A DNA stretch of 64,000 bases, taken from the NCBI GenBank assembly GCA_021234155.1, contig JAJEKV010000240.1:186001-250000 (forward strand), in the 5' to 3' direction. A program made the position numbers and the translations under genes. This document shows, piece after piece, positions 50,185 to 62,547 of the stretch. The stretch's first letter is position 1; each line of letters starts with the position of its first letter. The DNA is from Isoetes taiwanensis. Lineage: Eukaryota; Streptophyta; Lycopodiopsida; Isoetales; Isoetaceae. The notes below the pieces were generated by a model. That model was not told where the DNA came from. It made no database searches and saw only the letters and a list, made by a program, of their open reading frames with translations.

Positions 50185-51887
50185 CCGTAAAATTTAGGTG
50201 GGGGGTTTTCTGCCCCATCCGCCAACCAGTGTGTGCCACCTGGCACACATTCTTTCCAAGAATCAAGTGATTCTTCAACTCAAATTTTCAGAATCACTGA
50301 TTCTGAAACCTGCTTTTTTGGTATATTTTTTATTCAATTACCCTAGTCGAATTCCCTACTCAATTACCCTACTCAAATATAATATTAAAACACAGTTATA
50401 AGATCCACATGCTTACAATTCCACTATTTTTGCAATAGCAGACAAAATTGCATTGTTTTTTGCATTGAATTCCACTGTTTTGCATTGTTCAAGTACAACA
50501 TTACACAGAAAGATTACACAGAATTACGAAGTTTACTTCTTTTCTCAATCATAAATTCCTGAAACTCTTTCTCCAGTGCTGCAGAAGCAGTGAACGTGCA
50601 GTTGTTGAATGTACCACCATATATGCTTGTACCTACAGAACTTCCAATGTTTATATTCAAATTCAAAGCCCTGCGAGCTATCGGGCACTTCGCTAGCTCA
50701 GCTTCATCAATATCAAAGTAAGTGGCTTCTACAATCTGTTCCAAACTTCTATTCTTCAAATCTAAAACTTGCACTCCACAACTTGCAAGTTCAGCAACAG
50801 AATTTGTATCAGATTTCTTACCAGAAACGAACCTGTTTCTAGCCCATGTAATCTTATTCTGTGACTTCTTTGCACCTCCAGCATTAACCTCCTTACATAG
50901 CTTCTCATCAAGATCTATAAACGGTATGCGCTCACCATTCTTTCCAGCAATACTAGGATTTTTTGGCAGAACGGGACGGTCAAACATTCCAGAAACTTGT
51001 GCATTTGTGATGTAATCTGAAATAACTGATTCTGAAAACTCTTTACTAATCTCTGCCTCAAAATCCATATTCTTATCTGCCAAACTTTTCAAAGTTACTG
51101 ATCCATCCTTATTCTGACAATTGCTGATATCAGACAACACATTGAATGTTGGAACATCTGCCATTCCTAAAAACTCCAGACTTGCAGTCACATTTCCACA
51201 GAATAAAAGAAAAATCACAAAAATACTACCACTAGACATCCTGAACGTACTTCAGACTCTGCATACAACAAAGAAAACATATTAGGGACAAAAAAAATTA
51301 ACTCTAAAGCAAAATGCAACAAAAATACTTACCTAGATTAGAATCCAGGTTCCTAGAGTTTGCCACAGTCATCCTAGCAGTTTGAAAGTTGAAGTTGAAG
51401 ATGAACTTGCTGAAAAACACCAAAATCAGAAACAAGAACAGGGAAATCTTGTGCAAGAATAGAAGATTCTTACTCAAAGGCAACACTCCAGCTCGAAAAA
51501 TGACAGAAAAGACAGAAGAATCTAAAGATCCTTTACAAAGAAGGTAAATCCTCACAAAAAGCAGTGATTGAGCAGATTGGAGTCGCCTAGCAGTCGTCCT
51601 AGCACTCTGAAACTTCGATTTGAAGATGCACTAACCAAGAACAGGCGCTCCAGTAAAGAAAACTCGAAATAGAAACCTCCAGTAAAGAAACCTAGACGTC
51701 AAAATAGAACAAAAGCAACGCCAGGGCCTGGCGCCTCAGAAAAATGCACTGGCCAGGGCCTGGCGCCTCAGAAAATGCCCTGGCGTCGACGCCATAGCCG
51801 GAGCTCTGCCGGCCAAGAAGAAAATGGAGTGAACAGTAAATGTCGGCCACGTCAGCAGAAAACCCCCCACCTAAATTTCACGTTACC
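50180..51887 (-). mobile_element. 1.7-kb TIR element (unit B)
   Basis: Same element as 41026-42733. The right end here reads TTCACGTTACC, so the inverse (GGTAACGTGAAATTTAGG) matches the left end (GGCAACCGTAAAATTTAGG) better than in unit A. The region 51715-51790 differs from unit A: here CCAGGGCCTGGCGCCTCAGA is present twice. Confidence 0.7.
50514..51239 (-). CDS. 241-residue signal-peptide-like protein (unit B)
   Basis: Identical protein to the unit A copy at 41360-42085: the same hydrophobic start, the same GTFNNCTF patch near the C-terminus, and the same leader introns. Identity over the full length, while nearby GC-rich spots differ, is consistent with a recent duplication. Function unknown. 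Confidence 0.6.
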   Translation of the reverse strand: MSSGSIFVIFLLFCGNVTASLEFLGMADVPTFNVLSDISNCQNKDGSVTLKSLADKNMDFEAEISKEFSESVISDYITNAQVSGMFDRPVLPKNPSIAGKNGERIPFIDLDEKLCKEVNAGGAKKSQNKITWARNRFVSGKKSDTNSVAELASCGVQVLDLKNRSLEQIVEATYFDIDEAELAKCPIARRALNLNINIGSSVGTSIYGGTFNNCTFTASAALEKEFQEFMIEKRSKLRNSV

Positions 51888-53320
51888 ACGAATGTTTGCG
51901 TAGGGCGGGATTCCGGCGAGAAAAATTGGCCTCCCATGGCCGACGGCGTCGCCAATTTTTCTAGGGCCGAATCGCCTTAGACCTAACATTCCTCAGATAC
52001 ATAACGCCATCGCTTTCGAAGTTCCAAGCACCACTCTGGAGAACGGACGCTTATTATATAGCCTACCTCGTAATAATGAGGACATCTTTCGCATTTACTG
52101 CTGTAAGATTCTGATTTTATGCTATCTCTTCAATATTCATTATCGAGGGCTCATTAAATTCCTCTTTACATATAGTAGATACCATTCCAGCCATGCAAGA
52201 ACTTTCTAGATTTGGAAATCAGATATCTAGACTAATGGATCTTTCAACAAAGAGATAAAACTAAAATATCTGAAGCTCCTTTTAGGTTGCCCAAAGAAAG
52301 CCTAGGCGAGGTTGAGGCTTGAGGAATATGCTTGAAATACTTAATGCAAGGCATAGATTAACGTGAAGGATGGAATATGAAGTGAATATGTCATTTGGAG
52401 GGCCAGAGTTGGGTGCCCATAATCCGTGCATTTGCCTATCTTCCGCCACAGAATTTGTACCAGCTTCCGCTCACAGAAGCCCAAGAACCGTGCACCCAGA
52501 TCACCTGCAATCGTGCTTCTTCATAAAAAATGAACTAAAAATAAGGGTGCACGCTAGATGGGCAAGGGGTGAGCAGGGATGGACAGCAAATTGGCCTACT
52601 TTGAAGGCTTATAACTCTGGTTGTGGATACCCGATTGCCCTGATTTTTGTTTCTATGAACAAATTAGGTCTCAGGCTTTCTGGAACATTGCCTTTTTCCA
52701 TGTTTTGATCAAAAAATCCAAGCCTCCACTCTGTTCAAACCTTAAACGCACGGTTTATGGGCAGCCCCCAAATGCAGAACGCAGCCCGGGAAAAAAGTTG
52801 AACGGAATCGGATGAGAAGAGAGTCAGAAAAGAAGCAAGAAGAATAAAAATAACAAGTTGTTATGGGAACTTAGTAGTTATAGTTGCATTTGCAATGTCA
52901 TGAGAAGGTCAAATTTGTTAGGTATTAAGGCTTGATGTCATCAGATTGTGCACCTAAAAGATTAGCTTTGTTTGGATTGGGTTGTTGCAATGACATTTTT
53001 GGAGTTAGACTTTTATTATTCGTCTGTTTGTTGTTTGAGACCTCGTTGTTAAATGGCGATTCAAATTCTAATTGATAATATGATTTGAAGTTTCCCAAGA
53101 GGGAATGCTAATACTAACAATGCTTGGCTATTATGCTATAACGGCCTCATCACAAATCAATTCAATATTTTGTATTTTGAATTTAAAGGGTTTTAGTTGT
53201 ATTTAAAAATTATGTTATTCTAATGTTATCATCCATGAGCTTTTAAGTTTGACCATGTTATTCATGATTCTTTGCATAGCTAGTTGCATTATGTATACAT
53301 TAACAAATTCATACATCAAA
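51888..53320. other. Degraded palindrome, unassigned frame and AT-rich DNA (unit B)
   Basis: The palindrome next to the TIR element (about 51890-51990) is imperfect here. The 112-codon frame reappears at 52370-52708 with a different middle. No recognised gene. Confidence 0.5.
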
Positions 53321-53321
53321 A

Positions 53322-53680
53322 TCATCGAAGTTCATGCAAAAAGGTTCTTCTCCTGCATCTGGTAAAACACCCTGCAAACATCCACAGTGGCACAACACTT
53401 GACATACATGTTGATAAGGATATTGGATAAAATAATATTATGTCTATATGAGCTCTTCTTAATACAAGCATCAAACGCCTTCCTATGTTTAAAGCTCTCA
53501 ACTTGGTGCAAGTCTTCAAAAGATAAATACATCTTAGGGTAGACTTTTGAATCTTTTATAGGAATTGTGTGTAATATCCTAATTGCTTCTACTGACCCCC
53601 AGCCCCAAACAATTTCTTAGCGGTGGAAATGTAAAATCATATAGAATCCATCCAGTATTTGCCCACTGCAGGCTACTGAC
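53322..53680 (-). pseudogene. PPR gene remnant (unit B)
   Basis: Copy of the remnant at 44137-44500 (ILINMYVKCCATVDVC, VFYQMQEKNL). Small indels near 53600-53680 alter the upstream frame relative to unit A. Confidence 0.75.
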
Positions 53681-54323
53681 CCGAACTGTAAGGAAGGAAT
53701 AGAAATTAGAAATTACAGCACAAAATGAACTGATTTGTCAATCTTGTGTCTCACTTATCAGTTTGCAAATAATAAACATGATGTGAATAACAAGCAGAAA
53801 GATTGACTTGTGTCCTAAAATATTCATTCCACGGATTATAGTTAAATATTGCAATTCAACACTGTCATGATTTATACGGGCAATACCAAGTAGCCACATC
53901 TATAAGAAGAATCTAAGGAAATAAGTGGCACACCTGTCATTATGCAAACATAATGAAGCTAAGAAATATGAGACCTTTAGTTTCTAGAAAGTTGTGAGGC
54001 CAACTTAGAGACCCAGAATCTAGGAGCCCTATTAGTGTCAAGTGCATTATTCCACAGGTTTGGTTAAATCTGAAAATAAATTGAAAACAGTCAGACCTGT
54101 ATTGTGTAATCAAAATACATATATTCGAGTGTCATTGTGTAACCAGGGAAGAAACAGAAGAAAATGATAATGCGATACATCACTGATTCATATGTAAGGG
54201 CAAAGTTGGTGATTTATATGTGGAAAAGGAGCTGCCTCTCTACATAAAAAAATAAAATAAATAAATTTATTAATCATGCTTCTTGAGACCCTGATGGGCC
54301 ATGAAGCAGCAAATACAATGAAT

Positions 54324-55627
54324 TCATTTTACTTCCAATAGAAGTTGTCTATGATTATCAACTTCCACTAAGAAATCCCCCAATCTGTTAGGATCAATTT
54401 GCATAAGCGAAAAAAAGTTGGTTTTGTCAATATGGTGTTTCTCCCGAATTCCTTGATAGCAGCTACAGATAAGGAAAACATGAGATTCATCTTCAACCTC
54501 ACCTGAATTGCATAATGTGCACAATCGATCTTCCCTGGGAATATTATGCCAATGTCCAGTTTCAATCTTCAAGTTGTGAGAGCTAGTTCTGTATTTTGCT
54601 ATAACTCTTCTCGCCCTTTTGGAAATATGGGATCTAATGTAATCCTGGTCAGAGTAGACTAACAGGGGATTAACTTCGTTCTTGTAAACTGTACACCTTG
54701 TCCCTTGTTTCTGCCACATCTGATCCACAACTTTTGTTTGGACTAGTTCGTGAATGCCAACATCTGTATCTGGCCAATCTTGTTCTCTAATGTTCCATCT
54801 CTGACACCATTCCATCAGATCTCTATACCATCCCTTAAGCTTAGATTCTTCATCCACAATACATGATATTCTTGTACTATCAAGACTTCTCAACCTGTTT
54901 ATATAATTCAGTGCTAGACATAGCCTGGCTTCTAATGGCAATATACCAAACTCGGCCAACATGATCTGATATGGCACTTGATGTCTCTTGCCTAATTCCT
55001 CTTGCAGAACCTCGGCACCTTTGCTCTCGCAATTGCTGAACTAAGAGTCTAGATGTGATCCAGTGTATTGTGATGCTTCCGAAAACCTGCTTGCCCTTTT
55101 GCCCTTTTCTTCTCTGCATCTGCCCATGAACTAAGTTTATGTTCTAACAGGCTACCAAGCGACTTTTAAGCGAAAACACTTCCAATCATGATTGGCCGAT
55201 AGTTTCTCACATCTCGTTTACTCCCTGATTTGTGTATTGGAACAATTCGGCATTTATTCCAATCATGCGGCAAACCTGTCCTGACAGCCTGATTCAACAT
55301 TTTAGACACTACATCAGCCAATCCTTTCCCGCCCCATTTTAATAATTCCATCGAGATCCCCATTAGATCCTTAGCTTTTCCATTTGCCATCAAGCTCAGT
55401 TGCTTTTGCACCTCCGATGTGCTAAATATATCCTCTTCCACCTCTATTATTGGCATCTTGGCAGCACCATCCACAAAGTACATTTTTTTGGACCAGCCCC
55501 AACAATTCTTGCATGTCTAAATTAGCATGCGCAGGTTTATTTAACAGCTGCGACCAAAAGACCTTGGGCTGCTTTCTATACTGGCCAACACTTTGTCTAT
55601 GTCTTTGGTACAATCTTTTCTTGTTCC
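54324..55627 (-). pseudogene. LINE ORF2 RT N-part and zinc knuckle (unit B)
   Basis: As in 45156-46453, with the RT catalytic core missing. Here the knuckle is complete: LCTLCNSGEVEDESHVFLIC gives C-x2-C...H-x4-C, followed by SCYQGIREKH. An indel near 55160 shortens the RT frame after MIGSVFA compared with unit A. Confidence 0.85.
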
Positions 55628-55631
55628 TTAA

Positions 55632-57595
55632 AACCATCATTCAATTAAATTGGGATTATGTCTGTTCCAAAATCGCGCCATATAAGCGTTATTTTTAGGG
55701 CATCTAGTGTTTTTTCAATTCTATTTTGGCGTTTACAAAGTGTAGTGTATGTTGTATATATGGTTATTTTTTCATGTTTACTTTAAATAAGGTACTTATT
55801 TGCTTAAAATTAACATCACAACATCACAATGAAATAATCACTTACTTTACGAAATCAAGCAATTATTACAATACATAAAAATAATATTGCTCCAATATTC
55901 ACATCTTTTTAACAAACTTAAATCTAGAGTGATGGTATTTAGGCCAATAAAACTGGAATATCTATACAATAATAAATGAGATGTCCTACAAAATACTTTA
56001 AAATAGACAATTTTGTTAAGTGACCTTCCTCCAAAATAATTTTAAATCGACAATTTTGGTAAGTAATAGCGTTAAACGTTCCTACAAAATGCTTTAAAAT
56101 AGACAATTTTGGTAAGTGATGTCAGTGTTAAATCGCGCCTGGCGCGATTTTTCAAGCTGTGTGCAAACTACAGGGAATTCCAAATCCCTGTTTCTTCACC
56201 CTTTCCAGCAGAGTGCAGATAATCCTACAGAACATCGTAGGGCTTTTGCCTTTCATCTTAGAGCGTACTAACATTTTAGGCTTTTGCCTTTCATTCATCC
56301 TGTAAGTAGAAGTAAACCCATGCTCTGTTTATAAAAGTGAAGAAGCATCTCTATTTTACCATATCTTACGCTTCAATGCTAAACACGCTTCAATACTAAA
56401 TTTGCGCTTACAGTCTGCATGGGATCATATATACTTACAGCACGAAATCAGTATAAAATGGCACTTAGGGCCTGGAAGTAGTATGGAAGCTATTGGATGC
56501 TCGCTTTAACCCCTTGTTTTGAACCACAATTTACAGTGCTATTCACTGCAGTTGAATGCTTTGAAACTAATTCGGCACTTTGAATCACTGCCAGCAAAAC
56601 TTGCATCGGGGAAGGAGGAAGAAGAAATGTTAAGAAGAGCTTCAATTGCTTTCGAGAATGGAAGCTAAGGGAGGCACAGAGCAAATGCATCTCCTCTGAG
56701 CTACCTCACAGCGACCCCCTTTCTTACCTCCATACCCTGTTCAGCAAGCTCGATACCTGTACCTAGTTATGTCAGCCAGAACTCTTGCATCAAGCAAGCC
56801 CAGCATCGTCTTCTTCTTCAAACTCTGCAGATTTTGAGTTTAGCAAAGCCTTTGGGGCCGGAATCGAACTCACGAAGCAACTATAGATGAGTTATTTTAC
56901 AACGCCAGCCTCCCGCCGCTTCATATGCCCAAATCAGCAGACCCATTTGATAAAACCAAGATCGATTCCCAAAGATCATCTTCTTCTTCGAGCTCTGCAG
57001 ATTTTGAGTTTAGCAAAGCCTTTTGGGGTAGGAATCGGGGCTACAAAGCAATTACAGATGAGTTATTTTACAACGGCCAGCTCCTGCCGCTTCATATACC
57101 CAAATCCATTTGATAAAACCGAAGATCGATTCCAAAAAATGGCCCAAATCGGCCAGGAAGAGGAGAAAATCGATGCTTTTTCGTTTGCAGGGCCATGCAA
57201 TGTGTTCAAACAGGAAAATCCCTGCAGTCCAGATTTCTGTCCATGAATCTGAAGCAGAGCCAGAGCCGGAAGCAGAGCTTTGCCGCTTTTGGGGCCGCTC
57301 CGCTATTAGGGCAACGCCATCATAAAAGTGAAATGCAAAGAGAAAATGAAATGCAATGAAAATGCAAAGAGAAATGCAAAGAGAAAATTGGGGGGAATTT
57401 TTGTGGGGGAGACGGGAGACGAGTTTTAAGAAAAGCCAAAACGCAAGGAGAAAATTTTTTGGGGAATTTTTTAAGGCGTGGTGGGCGGAAACGCGTTTTC
57501 TAAAACAAGAAAATTTTTGTAAAACCCACGTAAATCCCCCGTATTCAAACATTCCAAAAATTATGACATAATCCGAAATTAAATGAATGATGGTT
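55632..57595. mobile_element. TIR element inserted in the LINE (unit B)
   Basis: Same insertion as 46458-48255, with TTAA at 55628-55631 and 57596-57599. It contains the same nested AAAATCGCGCCA block. It is longer because the GAGTTTAGCAAAGCCTTT...GATGAGTTATTTTACAACG segment is present twice (about 56835-57115). Confidence 0.82.
56835..57120. repeat. 187-bp tandem duplication present only in unit B
   Basis: CTCTGCAGATTTTGAGTTTA begins at about 56823 and again at about 56992. Each is followed by GATGAGTTATTTTACAACG and CATTTGATAAAACC. Unit A has one chimeric copy, its left part like the first repeat and its right part like the second. Confidence 0.88.
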
Positions 57596-58560
57596 TTAAC
57601 AAGGTTTTATACCATCGTGGCTTTGAATAACAACTCTTCCCAAGTTTAGCGCGTGCGTCAGAGCATTCTTGATCCCACCAAGAATTGCATGGCCATATCT
57701 ATGTTTTTTAGTTACACCAAACGTGGCGTTGACAACAGTCAAAACAGTCTTATTCAAAGAATGAGCATCCTTCTCCAAATCACTTGTCCAAACCCAGGAA
57801 CATAACGCTTCGAAAATATGTTTAGCATAGTCCTCCTTCCTCGGATCAAGTCTAAATAATGGAATGGATAATGGCTTTTTACTTCTTAAAGGTTGTCCCT
57901 GAAGCTCAAACCATAACGATGTATGATCGACTCAATAACTTTATCAAGAATTTTGAAGTCACAAGACTACATCCGACATGTCATGAGATAGCAAATAATC
58001 AACTGTACTTTGCCCATTATGGGAGAAGCAAGTAAAACCTGTGGAGTCGGGGAACTTTGAAATACCATTTAGTATCTTCAAGCGGCTGGTGCTTCCAAAT
58101 TCCAATAAGAATTCACCCATATCATTCTTTACACGTCCAGGTTCTTCTGTTAAAATCAACATTTTGAGTCTCTTTCAGCAAACAAATATTATCTACCTCA
58201 TATGAAGCCACTTGCAAATTTCCAGTTCGAGCATTGAAGTCACCTACGATGATTACTTCTCCCTTGTCCAAAAGCTCAATAGTCTGTGGACACAAATCAT
58301 GCAAGGGCCTGTCCTTAAAAAATCCTAATTGGTTGTATATTGAAATTGTTAATGGAGCATAATAACAAATCGCCAGATATATTGCTTGCAATCCATCTCT
58401 AATTCTGAGCCACATATGCTACCCGTTAACATGCTTACCTTCAACCGTTACAGTATCTGCCAACTCTTCTCTTACATAAACTCCTATCCCTTCGAAACAT
58501 TTCACCATGCCAATTTCCTTGAAATTCCATACAGAGTCTACAATTCTGAAGCCACTTAAA
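57596..58560 (-). pseudogene. LINE ORF2 endonuclease domain (unit B)
   Basis: As 48256-49240, with GDFNART, STVDYLLSH and related motifs. Extra indels at about 57925-57965 break the segment that contains the SDH motif in unit A, and another lies near 58142. Confidence 0.85.
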
Positions 58561-58569
58561 AATGTGAGT

Positions 58570-59503
58570 GCATTGGGTCTGGAAAAATTACCTGGTTTAC
58601 CAAGTCTTCTAGAGTGCAGTGTTCCCGGATCCTGCAGGTGCATAGTTTCCTTGAAGAAATGGCATACCACTTGGTTGATGTCTTCATTCTCCTCTTCCTG
58701 TAAACCTGATTTCCCGGGGGGTTCATTCATATATAAGGGGGGTATGCCATCTGCGTGCATGGGGTGGCGAAAACCCCCCCTGTATACGGATTTTTAAAAG
58801 TAAAATTTGACCCCTTCCGAATAAAAATTATCTAAGCTAGTGCAAAATAAACCAGAAAAAGGATCCCCTTCCGATCGTATATGTACATAAATGGGTCGAA
58901 AAAACCCCCCTCCCGTGCATGCACATGGTTTATACGTAAAAAACGGTGAATCCCCCTTGCCTGATTTGTGGCTCTGGATTCTTGTTCCCTTGATTCAACT
59001 GCAATATGCTCCTCATGTTTGTCTAGTTGATTTTTCGTAGCTTCTGCCACAGCCAAGGTAATCACAGCTATGTTAGGAATCTTGGCCTCCTTTTGTTGGA
59101 GAGCTTCCTTTAATTCAGCATTTTGAGCATTCAGAAGCCCGTTTTGAGCCACCACCTCTTGCATCAATTTCCTCAGTTCACCAATTTCGTTTTTCATTTC
59201 ATGCATCAAGGCCAAAAGCGAATCTCCATCACAATCCAATTCACTCTTGCTTGGAGACCCCAAACTTTTTATCCTTCCCCATCTGGGAACAAATCCCCCA
59301 GCAGTGCTCACTGTTCGCAACAGTTCAGGTGTTCGGCTCAGACTGAGGTATTCGGCCACTCCAGGACAGGTGTTGTACGGCCGTGCCAAAACCACCGCCA
59401 AAACCACCGCCACCATAATACTTGCCCTCTGAAGACGATAGACGATCTTCCTTATAATAGTTAATCGGCGGGGAGAATAGGAGAAGCTTTGTCCGGAGTA
59501 CAC
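58570..59503 (-). pseudogene. LINE ORF1 (unit B), longer N-terminus
   Basis: Coiled coil and RRM-like part as in unit A, split by the same MITE (58713-58959, CCTGATTT duplicated at 58705-58712 and 58960-58967). The frame extends left past the duplication breakpoint to MYSGQSFSYSPRRLTIIRKI at 59503. The GGTGGCGGTGGTTTTGGC-type repeat near 59382-59415 lies in this extension. Whether this extra N-terminus is native LINE or flanking sequence is unclear. Confidence 0.75.
58713..58959. mobile_element. hAT-type MITE in LINE ORF1 (unit B)
   Basis: Copy of the 49372-49617 insertion, one base longer, with the same 8-base CCTGATTT duplication. Confidence 0.8.
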
Positions 59504-61500
59504 AGGCTGTCGAGCTTACTTCACCTTTGCTCTTGCTAGTTTTCTATTTATCAATCCCATTAAAGAACCATCAGTTGGTATATCACCATTAGATCCTCAT
59601 CAGATGGTGCATCACCATCGGATCACTCAGCATCAGATTGCATCTAAGATCTCCTTTATCTACTTTAATGTCATCTATATGCTTACATTTTTAATGATAT
59701 CATCAACAATACTCATTTTTGTTTTCATCCATGAAAGTCTTCAAACCCTACATGTAGGCTGAGATTGCATTCCTTCATTGGATGCAAGACATATTCCAAA
59801 ACTATACTCGGAACTATGAATAGAAGAAAATTCGTAGATGACCTTCTCTGCATGGAGTTATGATACTAGCAATGAGTATGAAGATGAATAGTATACTGCA
59901 ACTTGATCTTGTGTATGTAAGCATTAATGAATGCATCTATTGCTAGACATCGTCATGAGCCTACAACAAGTCATTATAAACATGCTCCAAATATAGATGC
60001 GAAAGCGACCAATCTTTGCAATTTACTAATCCCTATAAGTCGCATTTAATCAAAGTGGGTCAGATCTCGACGTTTGCCACTCAGACTGAAAATGGGACTC
60101 ATACTAAAGAAAAAAAAAATTTGAATTGAATGCTTGAATGGAATTACACATCACACACAAAGAACTGGGTAACTTGTTTTCCTATGTCTGATTGTAATGT
60201 ATATTGTCTCTAAGCTTTCTTGACTCTTATATAAATGTCCGTAGACAATAAGAATGAAACAAGGTGCTTTCGCAGAATGGGTTGCCCGCATAAAATGGAG
60301 AAAAAACAGATAGCAGGAAAAAGTAGAAGGAATCTATGGCTATGAATAATTTGTTATTCCATCTCATGCAAACTGAGGCAAGCTTCAATCCAATGCAAGC
60401 TTCAATCTGCATGAAAGCGGGAAGAAATATATAGAAGGAAGTATAGAAGAACTACATGGCTATGCTGTGTGAGCTTTCCGAACAGCTTCAATGTGATACA
60501 ATCCTTTCTTCAATTTGTTGTTTCCGTGCAATAGTTGGTGATGGTATGTTGTGGGACAAATCTGGAACTAGAAGCCCGTAATAAACAAATGAAAAGGGGG
60601 ATTTTTTTATGCCTACAATAGCCATAATGGATCCGCTCGGATGAATCCATGTAGTTTGCGACTTCAGAGGATATTCAATGCAACTCAATATAGAAGGTAA
60701 TGCAGAAACGACATCTCCTTTTTTTTTTTTTTTTTTTTTTTTGCTCTTGTCTCAGTACGTTCTTTAATATATTTTGTAGATGTTTCAGCTTGTCTCCCAA
60801 TCTACACTGTCTATTCATAATATTATGCAGATATTCTAGGGCCCTCACAACCATTCCCAGGGTATGCCCTTCAGGCAACCCAAAAAGGATAAATGGAGAA
60901 TGTACATTGTGAATGTTATATATATTTCTTGATGAAGTGGCATATGAGAATGAGTAGAATATAATACAATACAACAGAAGAATGAGTAAGTTGAGAGAGG
61001 CATAAAGAGGTGTCAAGGTTGAAAATAATTTTGATTGAGTCCTCACTATAAGGTGCAATCAACTTGAGTTGTTACGGGACTACTTATTATTATTATTTTT
61101 TTTTTTTTTTTCTATTTAAGATATGGACTAATTGGTCTAGGTCTCTTACATGTATTTAAAACTATAGATGGTCATGAGTCTACTAGGACAAATTACAATT
61201 TGAAGTATTGTAGCTTATTTGAATAGTATACATTTACTTGGGTTGATATTAACTTAAAACAAAATAACAATATGAATAAATGAGTAGGGTTAAGCCAAGC
61301 CTAGGTTACACGAGCTTTTGGCGCAGCCGGAATTTAAACCAAATGCCAGGCATGCTACTGCCATAGATATTTTGTGTGGATTGTGGTAAGTAGTAAAGGC
61401 GCCGAATCATATATGAAATTGTAGGTGGAGACTCTTCCCAATGCTTGATGGGATGCCTTAAGGGTTTAATGCTGGGGTCGGCCTGGAAAGGGTAAGTATG
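59504..61500. other. No gene recognised
   Basis: AT-rich DNA with T runs at about 60717-60742 and 61096-61111. Minus-strand frames at 60227-61058 have no domain and one includes the homopolymer run. Words like ACCATCAGTTGG...CATCAGATGG recur near 59570-59635. Confidence 0.5.
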
Positions 61501-61514
61501 CAAAAGTGTACTGG

Positions 61515-61854
61515 TTAAAGCAGGGCATATATCAGATATGGGTGGATATTCAAGTGAAGAAGATGATGCATTTTCATTAAGGGAGGAGTTAGATGAACTC
61601 CAGCTGAATAGAGAGCTTGAGTGGTGCGCCCAAAACTCCTTTTGGGGCTGTATAAGCATGGTCTGGTAGAGGAAGGGGATATGATAATAGACGTAGCTAT
61701 GGGGAAGGAAGCGGGGATTTCTTCAACAGAAGGAGTAATGCATATAATCGAAATAAGCAGAATAGTTATGGGTATGGAAGGCAGCAGCCGGATGATTTTG
61801 TCCCTGAATCTCAGGATGAGGATGGTTTTTACCAGGAGAATGGCGAAAATCAGG
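61515..61854 (+). CDS. Possible exon of an RGG/Asn-rich, RNA-binding-type protein
   Basis: One frame reads SDMGGYSSEEDDAFSLREEL then DELQLNRELEWCAQNSFWG. After a frame change near 61650 it continues GRGRGYDNRRSYGEGSGDFF, NRRSNAYNRNKQNSYGYGRQ and QDEDGFYQENGENQ, ending at a donor-like CAG|GTATAT at 61853/61854. An Arg/Gly/Tyr/Asn-rich low-complexity tail after an acidic helix is typical of RNA-binding proteins. The gene is not identified and the frame break makes it doubtful. Confidence 0.3.
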
Positions 61855-62547
61855 TATATTTGCATAAATTTATATGTTTGGCTTGATAATAAAGCATCCG
61901 AATGGAAAACAAGTAAGGTAAACAGGCGCTACAGGCTTAAGTATTTAATGTCAGGATATGTCGTCTGCTGGTTGAAACAGATGTTACTAATGCACAAGTG
62001 GAAAGCTTATGAATACTAAAAAGGGAAATTTAACAAGCTAGAACGACTGGGTACATGATAAATATTGTATATAATAGTGAACAAACGCAGGGCAGTAAAC
62101 AAGCCCATATGGATTATAAGTATAAATGCTGAAATATTGCAGTTATGATTGAATGACATATGAACAGCCATAGGCTGATGTTTGTTTTATGGTTATTACA
62201 ACTAATCTAGTAAGATAATATTCTAGATCAAGGGCATAAAAGGTACAAATGGTGAAAGGCGATAAGCCAAGAAACACCAATGTACCTTTTGGCCCTTGCA
62301 TCATTACCAAGTCTATTGCTAATGTTTGCTTGTTTGGCTGCAGGTACGGTGTTTCTTCTCCATTTGTCTTTTTTTATGTCCCAAGATCAAGAGTAATATG
62401 TAGCATAATAACAGGGGGTTTTCTTTGTGTTTTTGTACGCTTTTCACTAAGGTTTTCCTATGATTTCGTGATGTATTCAAATGGATGTACTAATGCGTAC
62501 ATCTAGAGTGCACCATTTCTGAGCCATTGATTTTAGCCCTTTTTTTT
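61855..62547. other. No gene recognised
   Basis: AT-rich. The plus-strand frame at 62249-62506 has several Cys and hydrophobic residues but no known domain. Confidence 0.45.

Larger units (their letters stand above)
50040..59371. repeat. Unit B of the tandem duplication
   Basis: Matches 40886-50030 throughout. It is 187 bases longer, accounted for by one extra copy of an internal repeat at about 56855-57040. Differences from unit A cluster in short GC-rich spots. To the right of 59371 the sequence is unique. Confidence 0.96.

Noticed and set aside
40886-59371. The two LINE copies as independent insertions
   Set aside because: Both carry the same nested MITE, TIR element and flanks, so one duplicated locus explains them.
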